Assembly: GCA_945829225.1 (NCBI GenBank)
Contig: CALZTY010000026.1
Coordinates: forward strand, 1-33,149
Source: an uncultured Bacteroidales bacterium
GTDB taxonomy: Bacteria; Bacteroidota; Bacteroidia; Bacteroidales; Muribaculaceae
DNA: 33,149 bases
Direction of reading: 5' to 3'
A program made the position numbers and the translations under genes. The notes under the pieces are model-generated. The model was not told where the DNA came from and ran no database searches. It saw nothing but the letters and a program-made list of their open reading frames with translations. Positions 18,630-28,083 of the stretch are shown here, one piece after another. How positions within the stretch are numbered: the stretch's first letter is position 1; every line of letters starts with the position of its first letter.

Positions 18630-20168
18630 ATGTCTACCACAAAAGCAATCAAGAGAGCCTTAGTATCAGTGTTTAACAAAGACGGCTTGGAGCCGATAGT
18701 AAGGTCGCTTGCAGCGGCGGGAGTCGAATTCCTGTCGACAGGCGGCACACGCACGTTTATCGAGGGGCTCGGAATCGATTGTAAGGCAGTCGAGGATCTC
18801 ACCGGCTATCCCTCAATCTTGGGCGGTCGCGTGAAGACTCTTCATCCCAAGGTGTTCGGCGGTATCCTGGGACGCCGTGATAACCCCACAGATGTCGACA
18901 CCATGCACCAAATGGAAATCCCCGAGATTGACTTGGTCATTGTCGACCTCTATCCCTTTGAGGCAACAGTGGCATCGGGCGCCGGTCATGCCGATATTAT
19001 TGAGAAAATCGATATAGGCGGTATATCGCTCATCCGAGCAGCCGCCAAGAATTATGCCGATGTGGCGATTGTCGCTTCCAAGCGTCAATATGCTATGCTT
19101 GCCGAGTTTATTGCCGATGGAGCCTCCACCACCTTGGAGCAACGCGCCTTGCTCGCTCGCGAGGCATTTGCCGTGTCGTCGGGCTATGATTCGGCAATTT
19201 TTGCCTACATGACCACTCAAGCCGCAGAGCCGGCTGCCGAGTCGTTGCGCTTGAGCATTGACGGTGCCAAGGACCTGCGCTATGGCGAAAATCCTCATCA
19301 GCAGGGTCGTTTCTATGGCGACTTCGGCGCAATGTTTGACCAACTTCATGGCAAGGAAATCAGTTACAACAACCTCCTCGATATTGACAGCGCCGTGTCA
19401 CTCATCGACGAGTTTGCCGATTGCGAAGGAGTTACTTGTGCTATCCTCAAGCACAACAACGCCTGTGGCTGCGCTACCCGCGCCACACTCACCGAGGCAT
19501 GGGCAGATGCGCTCGCCGGCGACCCGGTATCGGCATTCGGTGGTGTAATTATAGCCAACGCTCCGGTAGATGCCGCTGCAGCCGCCGAGATTGGCAAAAT
19601 CTTCTTTGAGGTGCTTATCGCTCCCGAGTACACTGCCGAGGCGCTCGAAATCCTTGGACAAAAGAAAAACCGCATCCTGCTACGTCGCAAGGACGCACCG
19701 AAGTCACCGACCACAGTGCGCACCGCTCTCAACGGCGTGCTGGTGCAGCAACGCGATGCCAAGGTAGAGACAGCAGCCGACCTCAATGTGGTGTCGGGCG
19801 TGCTCACCGAGGCGATGGCTGCCGATATGCTCTTTGCCAACAAGATTGTCAAGCACTCCAAGAGCAATGCTATCGTGCTCGCCCGCAATGGTATGCTCCT
19901 GGGCTCGGGTGTTGGACAAACCTCACGTGTCGATGCCCTGCGCCAGGCAATCGCCAAGGCGGGCTCCTTCGACCTCGACCTCCATGGTGCCGCAATGGCA
20001 TCAGATGCCTTCTTCCCCTTTGCCGACTGCGTCGAGATTGCCGACGCCGCCGGTATCACAGCGGTAATCCAGCCCGGTGGCTCCATCCGCGACAATGATA
20101 CCATCGAGTATTGTCGCGCTCACAATATCACTATGGCAATTACCGGCTATCGTCATTTTCGTCACTAA
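18630..20168 (+). CDS. purH: Bifunctional AICAR transformylase / IMP cyclohydrolase
   Basis: PurH catalyses the last two steps of purine synthesis: formylation of AICAR by 10-formyl-THF, then cyclisation to IMP. At 512 residues it has the usual length. The N-terminal MGS-like cyclohydrolase domain (about 1-200) shows VSVFNKDGL, STGGT and GGRVKTLHPKVFGGIL. The transformylase domain shows RYGENPHQQG, the catalytic Lys274-His275 in LKHNNACGCA, and DAFFPFAD...VIQPGGSIRD. It is the first gene of the transcript that continues 32 nt later into mreB. The purH-mreB order is common in Bacteroidales. Confidence 0.98.
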   Translation: MSTTKAIKRALVSVFNKDGLEPIVRSLAAAGVEFLSTGGTRTFIEGLGIDCKAVEDLTGYPSILGGRVKTLHPKVFGGILGRRDNPTDVDTMHQMEIPEIDLVIVDLYPFEATVASGAGHADIIEKIDIGGISLIRAAAKNYADVAIVASKRQYAMLAEFIADGASTTLEQRALLAREAFAVSSGYDSAIFAYMTTQAAEPAAESLRLSIDGAKDLRYGENPHQQGRFYGDFGAMFDQLHGKEISYNNLLDIDSAVSLIDEFADCEGVTCAILKHNNACGCATRATLTEAWADALAGDPVSAFGGVIIANAPVDAAAAAEIGKIFFEVLIAPEYTAEALEILGQKKNRILLRRKDAPKSPTTVRTALNGVLVQQRDAKVETAADLNVVSGVLTEAMAADMLFANKIVKHSKSNAIVLARNGMLLGSGVGQTSRVDALRQAIAKAGSFDLDLHGAAMASDAFFPFADCVEIADAAGITAVIQPGGSIRDNDTIEYCRAHNITMAITGYRHFRH

Positions 20169-20200
20169 TTTTTAATAATTTTTTAACATAAAGAGAAACA

Positions 20201-21220
20201 ATGGGACTGTTTTCACTCACCAAGGAAATTGCAATAGACCTTGGTACAGCCAATACGATAATCATTCACAATGACAAGATTGTGATCAATGAGCCATCGA
20301 TTGTGGCATTGGATACCCGCACGGATAAACTTGTAGCCGTGGGAACCGAAGCCTACTTGATGGAAGGAAAGAATCCTCCGGGCATCCGCACCGTGCGCCC
20401 CTTGCGCAAGGGTGTGATTGCCGACTTCACCGCTGCCGAGTTGATGATACGCGGCTTGGTGAAGAAAGCCAGCAGCCGTTCCAACTGGTTTGCCCCCTCA
20501 CTGCGTATGGTGGTGGGTATTCCCAGTGGCTCGTCGGAGGTTGAGATACGTGCCGTGCGCGACTCCAGCGAACATGCAGGTGGCCGCGACAGTTATATGA
20601 TTTATGAGCCTATGGCAGCCGCCCTGGGTATCGGTCTTGATGTCGAGGCGCCCGAGGGTAACATGATTGTAGATATAGGCGGTGGTACCACCGAGATTGC
20701 CGTTATCTCGCTTGGTGGCATCGTGTCCAACAAGAGTATCCAAGTGGCAGGTGACGACCTCACCGAGGATATCCAGAGCCATATGCGCCGTGCCCACAAC
20801 GTCAAGGTGGGTGTGCGCACCGCCGAGCAGATCAAGATGCACGTGGGCTCGGCTCTCACCGAGTTGGAGAATCCGCCCGAGGATTACGTAGTTCACGGTC
20901 CCAATATCATGACCGCGCTGCCTATGGAAGTGCCTGTAAGTTACCAAGAAATCTGCCACTGCATCGAGAAGACCATCTCCAAGTTGGAGGCAGCCGTGCT
21001 GAGCGCCTTGGAGCAGACCCCGCCCGAATTGTACGCCGACTTGGTGCGCAACGGCATCTATCTCGCCGGTGGCGGTGCTCTGTTGCGTGGTTTGGACAAG
21101 CGTTTCACCGACAAGATTGGTATCCAATTCCACATCGCCGAGGATCCGTTGCTCTCCGTAGCCAAGGGTACCGGCGTGGCTCTGAAGAACATCGACAAGT
21201 TCTCCTTCTTGATTCGTTAA
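20201..21220 (+). CDS. mreB: Rod shape-determining actin-like protein MreB
   Basis: MreB is a bacterial actin that polymerises under the inner membrane and guides the wall-elongation complex. The 339-residue protein has the actin-fold ATP sites: phosphate 1 IDLGTANT (residues 11-18), phosphate 2 VDIGGGTTEIAVIS and the adenosine motif LAGGGALLRGL. The start context is AAAGAGAAACA before ATG. mreC follows after 19 nt. I saw no missing key residue. Confidence 0.98.
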   Translation: MGLFSLTKEIAIDLGTANTIIIHNDKIVINEPSIVALDTRTDKLVAVGTEAYLMEGKNPPGIRTVRPLRKGVIADFTAAELMIRGLVKKASSRSNWFAPSLRMVVGIPSGSSEVEIRAVRDSSEHAGGRDSYMIYEPMAAALGIGLDVEAPEGNMIVDIGGGTTEIAVISLGGIVSNKSIQVAGDDLTEDIQSHMRRAHNVKVGVRTAEQIKMHVGSALTELENPPEDYVVHGPNIMTALPMEVPVSYQEICHCIEKTISKLEAAVLSALEQTPPELYADLVRNGIYLAGGGALLRGLDKRFTDKIGIQFHIAEDPLLSVAKGTGVALKNIDKFSFLIR

Positions 21221-21239
21221 GCCATCGGGTCGCAGGCAC

Positions 21240-22118
21240 ATGAAGGACCTGATAGAGTTTTTGCGCCGCTACAGCAAGTGGTTGGTATTTGCATTGTATG
21301 TGGTGTTGAGTTGTCTGTTGCTGTCGAGTGGAGACCCTTATCGTCATCACTTGTGGCTGACGACGGCATCGTCGGTAGCCGGGGGCATCCACGATGCCGG
21401 CAGTAGCGTGGGCGCGTATTTCAACTTGCGCTCGACCAACGAAGACCTCAACCGCCGCAATGCTCAACTCGAAGCCGAGGTGCTCAACCTGCGCGAGCAG
21501 TTGCAAGCACTGCGCATCGCCGGATTTGTCGACACACTGCGTGTCGACTCGGGAGTGCCACACTTCGACTTTATCGTCGCAAATGTCATCAGCAACAGTG
21601 TCCATCACCCGTTCAACTATATCACAATAGACAAGGGTACAGCCGACGGTGTGCGTCCCGAGTTGGGTGTAATCGACCACTCGGGTGTCGTGGGGACAGT
21701 CAGCGTCGCCGGCGAGCATTATTCGCGCGTCATCTCGTTGCTCAACCCCAACTTCCGCCTGTCGTGCAAGATACGCAACAGCGAGCACTTCGGCTCGCTG
21801 GTGTGGGACGGCAACGACCCCACAGTAGCGCTCCTCGAGGAGCTGCCGCGTCACACGGTCTTCCATACCGGCGACACCGTGGTTACGTCGGGCTTCTCTA
21901 ATGTGTTCCCTGCGGGATTGCCCGTCGGGGTAATCATCGACGATACCGACAATCACAAGGAAAACTTCTTCACCCTGCGCGTGCGCCTCTTTGCTGACTT
22001 CACGCGCTTGAGCAATGTGCAGGTAGTTGTGAACAACCTCCGCGACGAAATTGAAGCCGTCGAGAATACACCGCTCACCGGCAACGCACAAGCAAATACC
22101 AATCCGGCTAACAAATGA
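21240..22118 (+). CDS. mreC: Rod shape-determining protein MreC
   Basis: MreC is a 292-residue periplasmic scaffold that links MreB and MreD to PBP2. It has one N-terminal membrane helix (about 14-32, WLVFALYVVLSCLLL). A coiled coil follows (about 60-95, NEDLNRRNAQLEAEVLNLREQLQAL), then the paired beta-barrel MreC domain with ITIDKGTADGVRPELGVID..GVVG and VVTSGFSNVFPAGLPVG. Its last bases overlap the mreD start as ATGA. Confidence 0.96.
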   Translation: MKDLIEFLRRYSKWLVFALYVVLSCLLLSSGDPYRHHLWLTTASSVAGGIHDAGSSVGAYFNLRSTNEDLNRRNAQLEAEVLNLREQLQALRIAGFVDTLRVDSGVPHFDFIVANVISNSVHHPFNYITIDKGTADGVRPELGVIDHSGVVGTVSVAGEHYSRVISLLNPNFRLSCKIRNSEHFGSLVWDGNDPTVALLEELPRHTVFHTGDTVVTSGFSNVFPAGLPVGVIIDDTDNHKENFFTLRVRLFADFTRLSNVQVVVNNLRDEIEAVENTPLTGNAQANTNPANK

Positions 22119-22636
22119 ATAAGACCACACTGCATATTATCCTGTTATTCTTGATATTAGTGCCGATCCAGGCATTAGTGCTCAACAATATCGTGCTCTT
22201 CAATGTGGCGGTGCCCATGGTGTTTATCTACCTGATAATCACCTTGCCGGTGACATATAGCGCCAACGCCGCCATGACCATCGGCTTCCTCACGGGCTTG
22301 GCTGTAGATATCCTCAGCGACACTATGGGCGTCAATACCATGGCGTCCACAATTTTGGCATTTGTGCGTCGCCCGGTATTCCACCTGTATGTGCCTGTGG
22401 ATAACGACCTCGCCGAGCAGTGCCCCTCGATACGCAATATGGGCGTGGCATCCTTCCTCAAGTATGCCTCGACAATGACGCTGATCTATTGTGTGTTACT
22501 CTTTACAATCGAGTCGTTGGGCTGCTTCAACCTCGGCTTGTACTTGTTGCGCATCCCGGCGTCGGCGATATATACATTTGTGCTCATTTATGCCTTAGCC
22601 TGCCTCACTCCCGTGCGTCATGAGAAAAGACTATAA
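22115..22636 (+). CDS. mreD: Rod shape-determining protein MreD
   Basis: MreD is a 173-residue integral membrane protein of the elongation complex with about five to six hydrophobic helices. The recognisable core is MTIGFLTGLAVDILSDTMGVNT, where small residues and an acidic pair follow the helix, as in other MreD proteins. The start overlaps the mreC stop by 4 nt and the end overlaps mrdA by 17 nt, indicating coupled translation. Confidence 0.92.
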   Translation: MNKTTLHIILLFLILVPIQALVLNNIVLFNVAVPMVFIYLIITLPVTYSANAAMTIGFLTGLAVDILSDTMGVNTMASTILAFVRRPVFHLYVPVDNDLAEQCPSIRNMGVASFLKYASTMTLIYCVLLFTIESLGCFNLGLYLLRIPASAIYTFVLIYALACLTPVRHEKRL

Positions 22637-24476
22637 ACTCGAGAAGCGCAAATATGTAATCGGTGGGTTTATAGTGGTCATTGCGCTGATATATGCCATC
22701 CGCCTCTTTGACCTGCAACTCAACGACGACCGCTACAAGAAGCGTGCCGACTCCAATGCCTTCCTCGAGAAGACCATATATCCGTCGCGCGGACTGATGT
22801 ACGACCGCAACGGCGAGTTGGTGGTGTACAACCAGCCCGCCTACGATGTGATGATTATTCCGCGAGATGTGCAACCGTTTGACACGGTGGATTTTTGCAA
22901 TACCATCCACATCACGCCCGAGCAATTGCGACGCCGATTTGAGGATATGCGCGACAAGCGCCTCAATCCCGGCTACTCGACGTATACCCCCCAACGCCTT
23001 ATCACTCAGTTGTCTACACAGGACTACGGGCGACTGCAAGAAAAATTATATCGTTTCCCGGGCTTTTTCATCCAGAAACGCATCCTGCGCCAATACAATT
23101 ACGCGGCGGCAGCCAATGTGCTGGGCAACTTGCGTGAGGTGTCGCGTGCCGATATCGAAGCCGATCCCTACTATATGGCAGGCGACTACACCGGCGACTT
23201 GGGCGTGGAGCGCTCCTATGAGCAATACTTGCGAGGCGTCAAGGGTGTGGAGGTGCTCATGCGCGACGCCAATGGTCGCATCCAAGGGCGCTACGAGGGT
23301 GGTGCTCACGATGTTGAGCCGATATCGGGACGAGATCTCACCTTGAGTCTTGATATACGCCTGCAGCAGTATGCCGAGTCGCTGATGGTGGGCAAGCGCG
23401 GCGCCGTCGTCGCCATAGAGCCGTCGACCGGCGAAATCCTATGCTTGGTGTCGTCGCCGTCCTACGACCCGCGTCTGCTGGTGGGGCGCAAGCGTGGCGA
23501 GAATTACCGTATGCTCACCGAGGACCCTTCGCTGCCCCTGTTTGACCGCGCACTCGGCGGTGCATATCCTCCCGGCTCCACATTCAAGCCATCGCAGGGC
23601 TTGATATTCCTCCAAGAGGGCATTATCAATACATCCACCACATACCCCTGTACCGGCGGATATGTCAATGGCGGCTTGCGCGTGGGTTGCCACGCCCATG
23701 GCTCGCCCCTGCCACTGAAGCCCGCGTTGCAGACTTCGTGCAACGCTTTCTTCTGCTGGGGCTTCAAGAATATGATTGACCGTCGCTCCAAGTATGGCAC
23801 GCCGGCTCAGGCATTTGAAATATGGAAGAACCACCTCGTATCGATGGGCTACGGCTATCGCCTCGGTGTCGACCTGCCTCATGAGAGTCGCGGCTTCCTC
23901 CCCAATGCCAAGTTCTATAGCAAATTCTATGGCGAGGGTCGCTGGAGCGCCAATACGGTCATCTCGGTGGCTATCGGTCAGGGCGAAATCCTGGCAACTC
24001 CGCTTCAGATTGCCAATCTCGCGGCAACTATCGCCAATCGCGGCTGGTTCATCACGCCACACGTTGTCAAGGCTATACAAGACACGGTGATGCCCGCCGA
24101 GTTGCTTGAGAAGCGCTATCCCACCATTGATGCCCATTGGTATGACGATGTTGCCGAGGGCATGCACATGGCGGTGCTCGGCGGTACTTGCCGTCGTGCG
24201 CAGATACCCGGCATGGAGGTCGCCGGCAAGACCGGTACCGCCCAGAACCCTCATGGCAAGGACCACTCGGCATTTATGAGCTTCGCGCCCTTTGACAACC
24301 CGCGCATTGCCGTGGCTGTGTATGTCGAGAACGGCGGCTTCGGTGCCGTATTCGGCGTGCCTATCGGCTCGCTGGTGATGGAGAAATATCTCAACGATAC
24401 CATAGCCCCGTCGCGCCAATATATGGAAACACAGATGCTTAACACCTCGGTATATTATGCAACTAAGCGCAAATAA
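22620..24476 (+). CDS. mrdA: Penicillin-binding protein 2 (elongasome transpeptidase)
   Basis: This 618-residue class B PBP cross-links peptidoglycan during cell elongation, with RodA as its glycosyltransferase partner. It has a membrane anchor at about residues 13-28 (GGFIVVIALIYAIRLF). The N-terminal dimerisation region has SRGLMYDRNGELVVYNQPAY. The transpeptidase domain carries the three active-site motifs: SxxK at Ser320-Thr-Phe-Lys323, SxN at Ser373-Cys-Asn375, and KTG at Lys537-Thr-Gly539. It overlaps mreD by 17 nt and rodA by 20 nt. Confidence 0.97.
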   Translation: MRKDYKLEKRKYVIGGFIVVIALIYAIRLFDLQLNDDRYKKRADSNAFLEKTIYPSRGLMYDRNGELVVYNQPAYDVMIIPRDVQPFDTVDFCNTIHITPEQLRRRFEDMRDKRLNPGYSTYTPQRLITQLSTQDYGRLQEKLYRFPGFFIQKRILRQYNYAAAANVLGNLREVSRADIEADPYYMAGDYTGDLGVERSYEQYLRGVKGVEVLMRDANGRIQGRYEGGAHDVEPISGRDLTLSLDIRLQQYAESLMVGKRGAVVAIEPSTGEILCLVSSPSYDPRLLVGRKRGENYRMLTEDPSLPLFDRALGGAYPPGSTFKPSQGLIFLQEGIINTSTTYPCTGGYVNGGLRVGCHAHGSPLPLKPALQTSCNAFFCWGFKNMIDRRSKYGTPAQAFEIWKNHLVSMGYGYRLGVDLPHESRGFLPNAKFYSKFYGEGRWSANTVISVAIGQGEILATPLQIANLAATIANRGWFITPHVVKAIQDTVMPAELLEKRYPTIDAHWYDDVAEGMHMAVLGGTCRRAQIPGMEVAGKTGTAQNPHGKDHSAFMSFAPFDNPRIAVAVYVENGGFGAVFGVPIGSLVMEKYLNDTIAPSRQYMETQMLNTSVYYATKRK

Positions 24477-25923
24477 CAAGAGTACATCGATATTTCGCGA
24501 GATAGATTGGACCACCGTGATCATCTATCTGCTGATGATACTTGCCGGCGTGGCGAGCATATATGCGGCATCGTATGACTTCGACGAGGCGTCGATGCTC
24601 TCCTTCGACGAATTTTCGGGCAAGCAAGTGCGCTGGATAGGTCTCGGCTTGGTCATCGCCTTTGTGGTGCTGATGACCGATGCGCGCATGTTTGAGACCT
24701 ATGCCTATCCGGTATATATAATAATGTTGGTATTGCTGTTGGTGACGCCATTTATCGCGCCCGATATCAAGGGGTCGCGGTCGTGGCTGGTGATCGGCTC
24801 GATGAGTCTGCAGCCTGCCGAGTTTGCCAAGGTCACCACGGCACTGGCGCTCGCCAAGTTGTTCAACGGCTACAATTTTGTGCTCAATGCCAAGATGTCC
24901 AACTATGCCAAGGCGCTGGCTATCATCATCTTGCCGATTGTGCTGATTCTCGCCCAAAACGAGACCGGCTCGGCATTGGTGTATATGTCATTGTTCTTTG
25001 TTCTCTATCGCGAGGGCATGACGGGCTTGATACTCTTTGCAGCGCTGATGTCGGTGGTGATATTTGTGCTGACGGTGAAGTTTGTCGACCCGGGCTTCTT
25101 GGGTATTGCTACCGGAGAGTTTGCTATCTTGCTGATAGTGATGCTGATAGTGGTGGACATGACGTATATGTATGACAAGCGACTCACATTGCCGCGCAAC
25201 CTGGTGCTGTGGTTCTCAGGGGTGTTGCTGGTGATGTGGATCGTCGGCGGGCCCTGTGGTGTTGACTTGCCGGCGCGCGCCTGTCTGCTCTCGGCATTGG
25301 CGATAGCCTCGATATATATCGCTGTGGCGGCTATAGGGCGCCACCGTAACAAATTATTTGTGCCGGTGATCACTGCCGTTTTGGCTGTGGGATTGATGTT
25401 CTCGGTCAACGTAGCCTTCAATCAATTGCAGCCCCACCAGCAGCAACGCATCCGCGTGGTGCTGGGCATCGAGGAGGACCTGCGCGGAGCCGGATATAAT
25501 GTCAACCAATCCAAGATAGCCATTGGCTCGGGCGGTTTTGCCGGCAAGGGCTTCCTCAACGGTACCCAGACCAAACTGAAATATGTGCCCGAGCAACATA
25601 CCGACTTCATTTTCTGCACAATAGGAGAGGAGGAAGGCTTCGTCGGCGCTATGCTCGTCGTCGGGCTATATTTGGCGCTAATCCTGCGCATTATCTCCAT
25701 TGCCGAGCGCCAGCCGCGTCCCTTCGGGCGCGTATATGCCTATTGTGTAGCCTCTTACTTGATATTCCATTTCTGCATCAATATCGGCATGGTGATAGGC
25801 TTGTGCCCGGTAATTGGTATTCCCTTGCCGTTCTTCAGTTACGGCGGCTCTTCGCTGTGGGGCTTTACCCTGCTGTTATTCATATTGTTACGTATTGATG
25901 CCACACGCAAGTATTATAATTAA
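24457..25923 (+). CDS. rodA: Rod shape-determining protein RodA (SEDS peptidoglycan polymerase)
   Basis: RodA is a multi-pass SEDS glycosyltransferase that polymerises lipid II with PBP2. At 488 residues it is clearly longer than the roughly 370 of the E. coli protein. The extra length lies around residues 205-310 as additional hydrophobic segments, from memory a feature of Bacteroidales RodA. SEDS signatures are present: FAGKGFLNGTQTKLKYVPEQHTDFIF, with the catalytic-position Asp383 in HTDF, and PVIGIPLPFFSYGGSS near the C-terminus. The ATG at 24457 lies 20 nt inside mrdA. Confidence 0.96.
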   Translation: MQLSANNKSTSIFREIDWTTVIIYLLMILAGVASIYAASYDFDEASMLSFDEFSGKQVRWIGLGLVIAFVVLMTDARMFETYAYPVYIIMLVLLLVTPFIAPDIKGSRSWLVIGSMSLQPAEFAKVTTALALAKLFNGYNFVLNAKMSNYAKALAIIILPIVLILAQNETGSALVYMSLFFVLYREGMTGLILFAALMSVVIFVLTVKFVDPGFLGIATGEFAILLIVMLIVVDMTYMYDKRLTLPRNLVLWFSGVLLVMWIVGGPCGVDLPARACLLSALAIASIYIAVAAIGRHRNKLFVPVITAVLAVGLMFSVNVAFNQLQPHQQQRIRVVLGIEEDLRGAGYNVNQSKIAIGSGGFAGKGFLNGTQTKLKYVPEQHTDFIFCTIGEEEGFVGAMLVVGLYLALILRIISIAERQPRPFGRVYAYCVASYLIFHFCINIGMVIGLCPVIGIPLPFFSYGGSSLWGFTLLLFILLRIDATRKYYN

Positions 25924-25935
25924 GGAATAAATTGT

Positions 25936-25943
25936 TAACTTTG
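25936..25943 (+). promoter_or_regulatory. -7 promoter box (TAACTTTG) for prmA
   Basis: TAACTTTG sits in the 37-nt gap between rodA and prmA. It would start transcription near 25950, about 11 nt before the prmA ATG. No -33 TTTG is found at the expected place inside the end of rodA, so strength is uncertain. Confidence 0.45.
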
Positions 25944-25960
25944 CGAAAAATCTCACGACT

Positions 25961-26809
25961 ATGAACGATTATATTGAAGCACGCCTTGATTTGAAGCCCT
26001 TCCCGGGGAGCGATGCCACAGACTTGCTGGCAGCCTTGCTCGGCGATGAGGGATTTGAAAGTTTTGTTCCAGACGAAGCCGGACTCACGGCATATTGCCC
26101 GGTGGGATTGTACGACGAGGCTGCCGTGCGCGTTGCCTTGGAGGATTTCCCCTTTGATTGCGAGGTGACGATGACCACCACTGTGGTGGAGGGACGTGAC
26201 TGGAACGAGGAGTGGGAGAAGAATTACTTCCAACCCATCGTCATAGGAAATCGCTGCGTGGTGCATAGTTCGTTTCATCACGATGTGCCTGAGGCTCAAT
26301 ATGATATAGTCATAGACCCAAAGATGGCGTTCGGCACGGGTCATCATGCCACTACGTCGCTCATCCTCGACCAGTTGTTGGATATGCCCTTGGAGGGCAA
26401 GTCGGTCATTGATATGGGCACCGGCACAGCCATTCTTGCCATCCTCGCCGCCTTGCGCGGTGCTAAGCCGGTGACAGGCATCGAGATAGACCCCTTTGCG
26501 CATGCCAATGCCATCGAGAATGTGGCGCTGAACGGTCACCCGGAGATACGCCTCATCCTCGGTGATGCCTCGGCGCTGGAGGATGTGGCTCCTGCCGAGG
26601 TGTTTATCGCCAATATCAACCGCAATGTCATCACCGGCGACATTGCTGCCTATGCCTCGCGCTTGGTAGCCGGAGGCACTATGTTGCTCAGCGGCTTCTA
26701 TGTTGAGGATATTCCGGTGGTGGAGGCTGCCGCGTCGGTGGTGGGCTTGGAGCGTTGCTCCTTCACCGAGCGCGACCGCTGGACCTGCCTTAAACTCCGC
26801 AAAGAATGA
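25961..26809 (+). CDS. prmA: Ribosomal protein L11 methyltransferase
   Basis: PrmA transfers methyl groups from S-adenosylmethionine to ribosomal protein L11. The 282-residue protein has the family's N-terminal region followed by the PrmA signature DPKMAFGTGHHATTSL. The SAM-binding motif I is VIDMGTGTAILAI, and the acidic GIEIDPFA ends the second strand. FIANINRN takes the place of the NILA(N/D)PL motif of proteobacterial PrmA, as I recall for Bacteroidetes. Its stop overlaps the next start by 4 nt (ATGA). Confidence 0.94.
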   Translation: MNDYIEARLDLKPFPGSDATDLLAALLGDEGFESFVPDEAGLTAYCPVGLYDEAAVRVALEDFPFDCEVTMTTTVVEGRDWNEEWEKNYFQPIVIGNRCVVHSSFHHDVPEAQYDIVIDPKMAFGTGHHATTSLILDQLLDMPLEGKSVIDMGTGTAILAILAALRGAKPVTGIEIDPFAHANAIENVALNGHPEIRLILGDASALEDVAPAEVFIANINRNVITGDIAAYASRLVAGGTMLLSGFYVEDIPVVEAAASVVGLERCSFTERDRWTCLKLRKE

Positions 26810-27339
26810 GATATATCATAGCCATATTGACCTTGGTGTCGGCGCTGTGTGTGCGAGCCGAGCAACCGGTGGAGGTGATTGATAAGACGCTCTTCACCTG
26901 GGGTGCCGAGTGTGGCAGTACCATAGATATGAGTGCCCACGATATGTCGTCGGTCGATTTCAACGCTTCGTTTGGCTTGCGTCGCAATTGGCTGAGTTTT
27001 GTGGGTGTCGGTGCCGGTGCCAATGTGATGGTTTCGGGCTCGTATCGTTCGTATCCGTTATTTGCCGTGTTGCGCACCGATTTCTCGCGCTTCACGCGCT
27101 TGCTATTCATGGATGTGCGCGCCGGAGTGTCGGTTAACTACCTGGAAAACAATCAGTCGCAGACCGGTGCCTATGCTTCTGCAGCCTTGGGCGTCAATTT
27201 GGCTAAGGGGCGCACCTTCCGCAGTTATATCTTGGCGGGATATGCCTACTATGGTCGCAAAGATATTGTCCTTGAGGAAGTTGTGATGCCCTACGAGCCG
27301 TTACACACTGCCTTTATTCGTCTTGGTGTCGCATTCTGA
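26806..27339 (+). CDS. Putative small outer-membrane beta-barrel protein
   Basis: This 177-residue protein has a signal peptide (MRYIIAILTLVSALCVRA). Alternating hydrophobic/polar, Gly- and Tyr-rich strands follow (NWLSFVGVGAGANVMVSGSY, YASAALGVNLAKG, YILAGYAYYG) and end in IRLGVAF. A terminal Phe is the usual outer-membrane barrel signal. I do not recognise the family. It is coupled to prmA by a 4-nt overlap. Its last 39 nt overlap the convergent ferredoxin gene. Confidence 0.7.
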   Translation: MRYIIAILTLVSALCVRAEQPVEVIDKTLFTWGAECGSTIDMSAHDMSSVDFNASFGLRRNWLSFVGVGAGANVMVSGSYRSYPLFAVLRTDFSRFTRLLFMDVRAGVSVNYLENNQSQTGAYASAALGVNLAKGRTFRSYILAGYAYYGRKDIVLEEVVMPYEPLHTAFIRLGVAF

Positions 27340-28083
27340 GCCGTTGACGAGGTGAAGCATGGCGGTATAGCGACCCTTGCCTCGTGTCGCCTTGCCGTAA
27401 GCGACGGCATGATGAGGACATATGTGATAGCAGCGCAGGCATTGCGCGCAATTGTCGCCCCAGCAGGGGCGATGGTCTTTCATAGAGATATTGTGGAGCG
27501 GACATGTGCGCGAGCAGATGCCGCAACCCACGCATCCCTCGGTGGGATGGAATGGCTTGGGCGACATGGCATGGCTCACGAAGCCCGGATAGATAATCTT
27601 GGATTTGATGAAGGCAAAGCGACCGCGAGTGACATCGTCGCCGCTGAAGCCGGTTTCGATAGCCCGGGCAATGTCGGCGATACGCTGCTCGGCGGCAGCA
27701 ATTTTGGCATCCTCCACCTCGGCGGGGTCGGTGTCGAAGCCACGCATCAGCACATATATATTAGGCATAATCACCGTGAAGGCTCCGTGGGCTTTCGCGC
27801 CGATGAGACGTCGCCACTGGCGGGCGGTGAGCCCGGCATCGTCGCCGCAGGTCATCACGGCATAGTGGTCGCCCGATGCGGTGAGGGCTGAGCGACAGGC
27901 GTCAATCCAGCGGATGACCACCGGAGGCACGCCCCAGGAGTAGACCGGGAAGCACCATATAATGCGCTCATTGTCATTGGCTTGGACGATAGCAGGGTAG
28001 GTGGCCACGCGCTCGCCCAATATGCGGCTCAGCGACTGTGCCACATACATGCTGTTGCCGGTGCCCGAGAATACGAGTATCAT
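27301..28083 (-). CDS. EFR1-type flavodoxin-ferredoxin fusion protein
   Basis: This 260-residue cytosolic redox protein has two parts. The N-terminal flavodoxin-like domain has the FMN phosphate-binding loop FSGTGNS (residues 5-11), and FPVYSWGVPPVV follows at 45-56. The C-terminal bacterial ferredoxin domain carries two 4Fe-4S motifs: Cys184, 187, 190, 194 (CVGCGICSRTCP) and Cys212, 215, 218, 222 (CAQCLRCYHICP). All eight cysteines are present. The electron partner is unknown. Its start overlaps the stop of the DUF2027-Smr gene by 4 nt, so the two are co-expressed. Its 3' end runs 39 nt into the convergent barrel gene. Confidence 0.9.
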   Translation of the reverse strand: MILVFSGTGNSMYVAQSLSRILGERVATYPAIVQANDNERIIWCFPVYSWGVPPVVIRWIDACRSALTASGDHYAVMTCGDDAGLTARQWRRLIGAKAHGAFTVIMPNIYVLMRGFDTDPAEVEDAKIAAAEQRIADIARAIETGFSGDDVTRGRFAFIKSKIIYPGFVSHAMSPKPFHPTEGCVGCGICSRTCPLHNISMKDHRPCWGDNCAQCLRCYHICPHHAVAYGKATRGKGRYTAMLHLVNGSECDTKTNKGSV

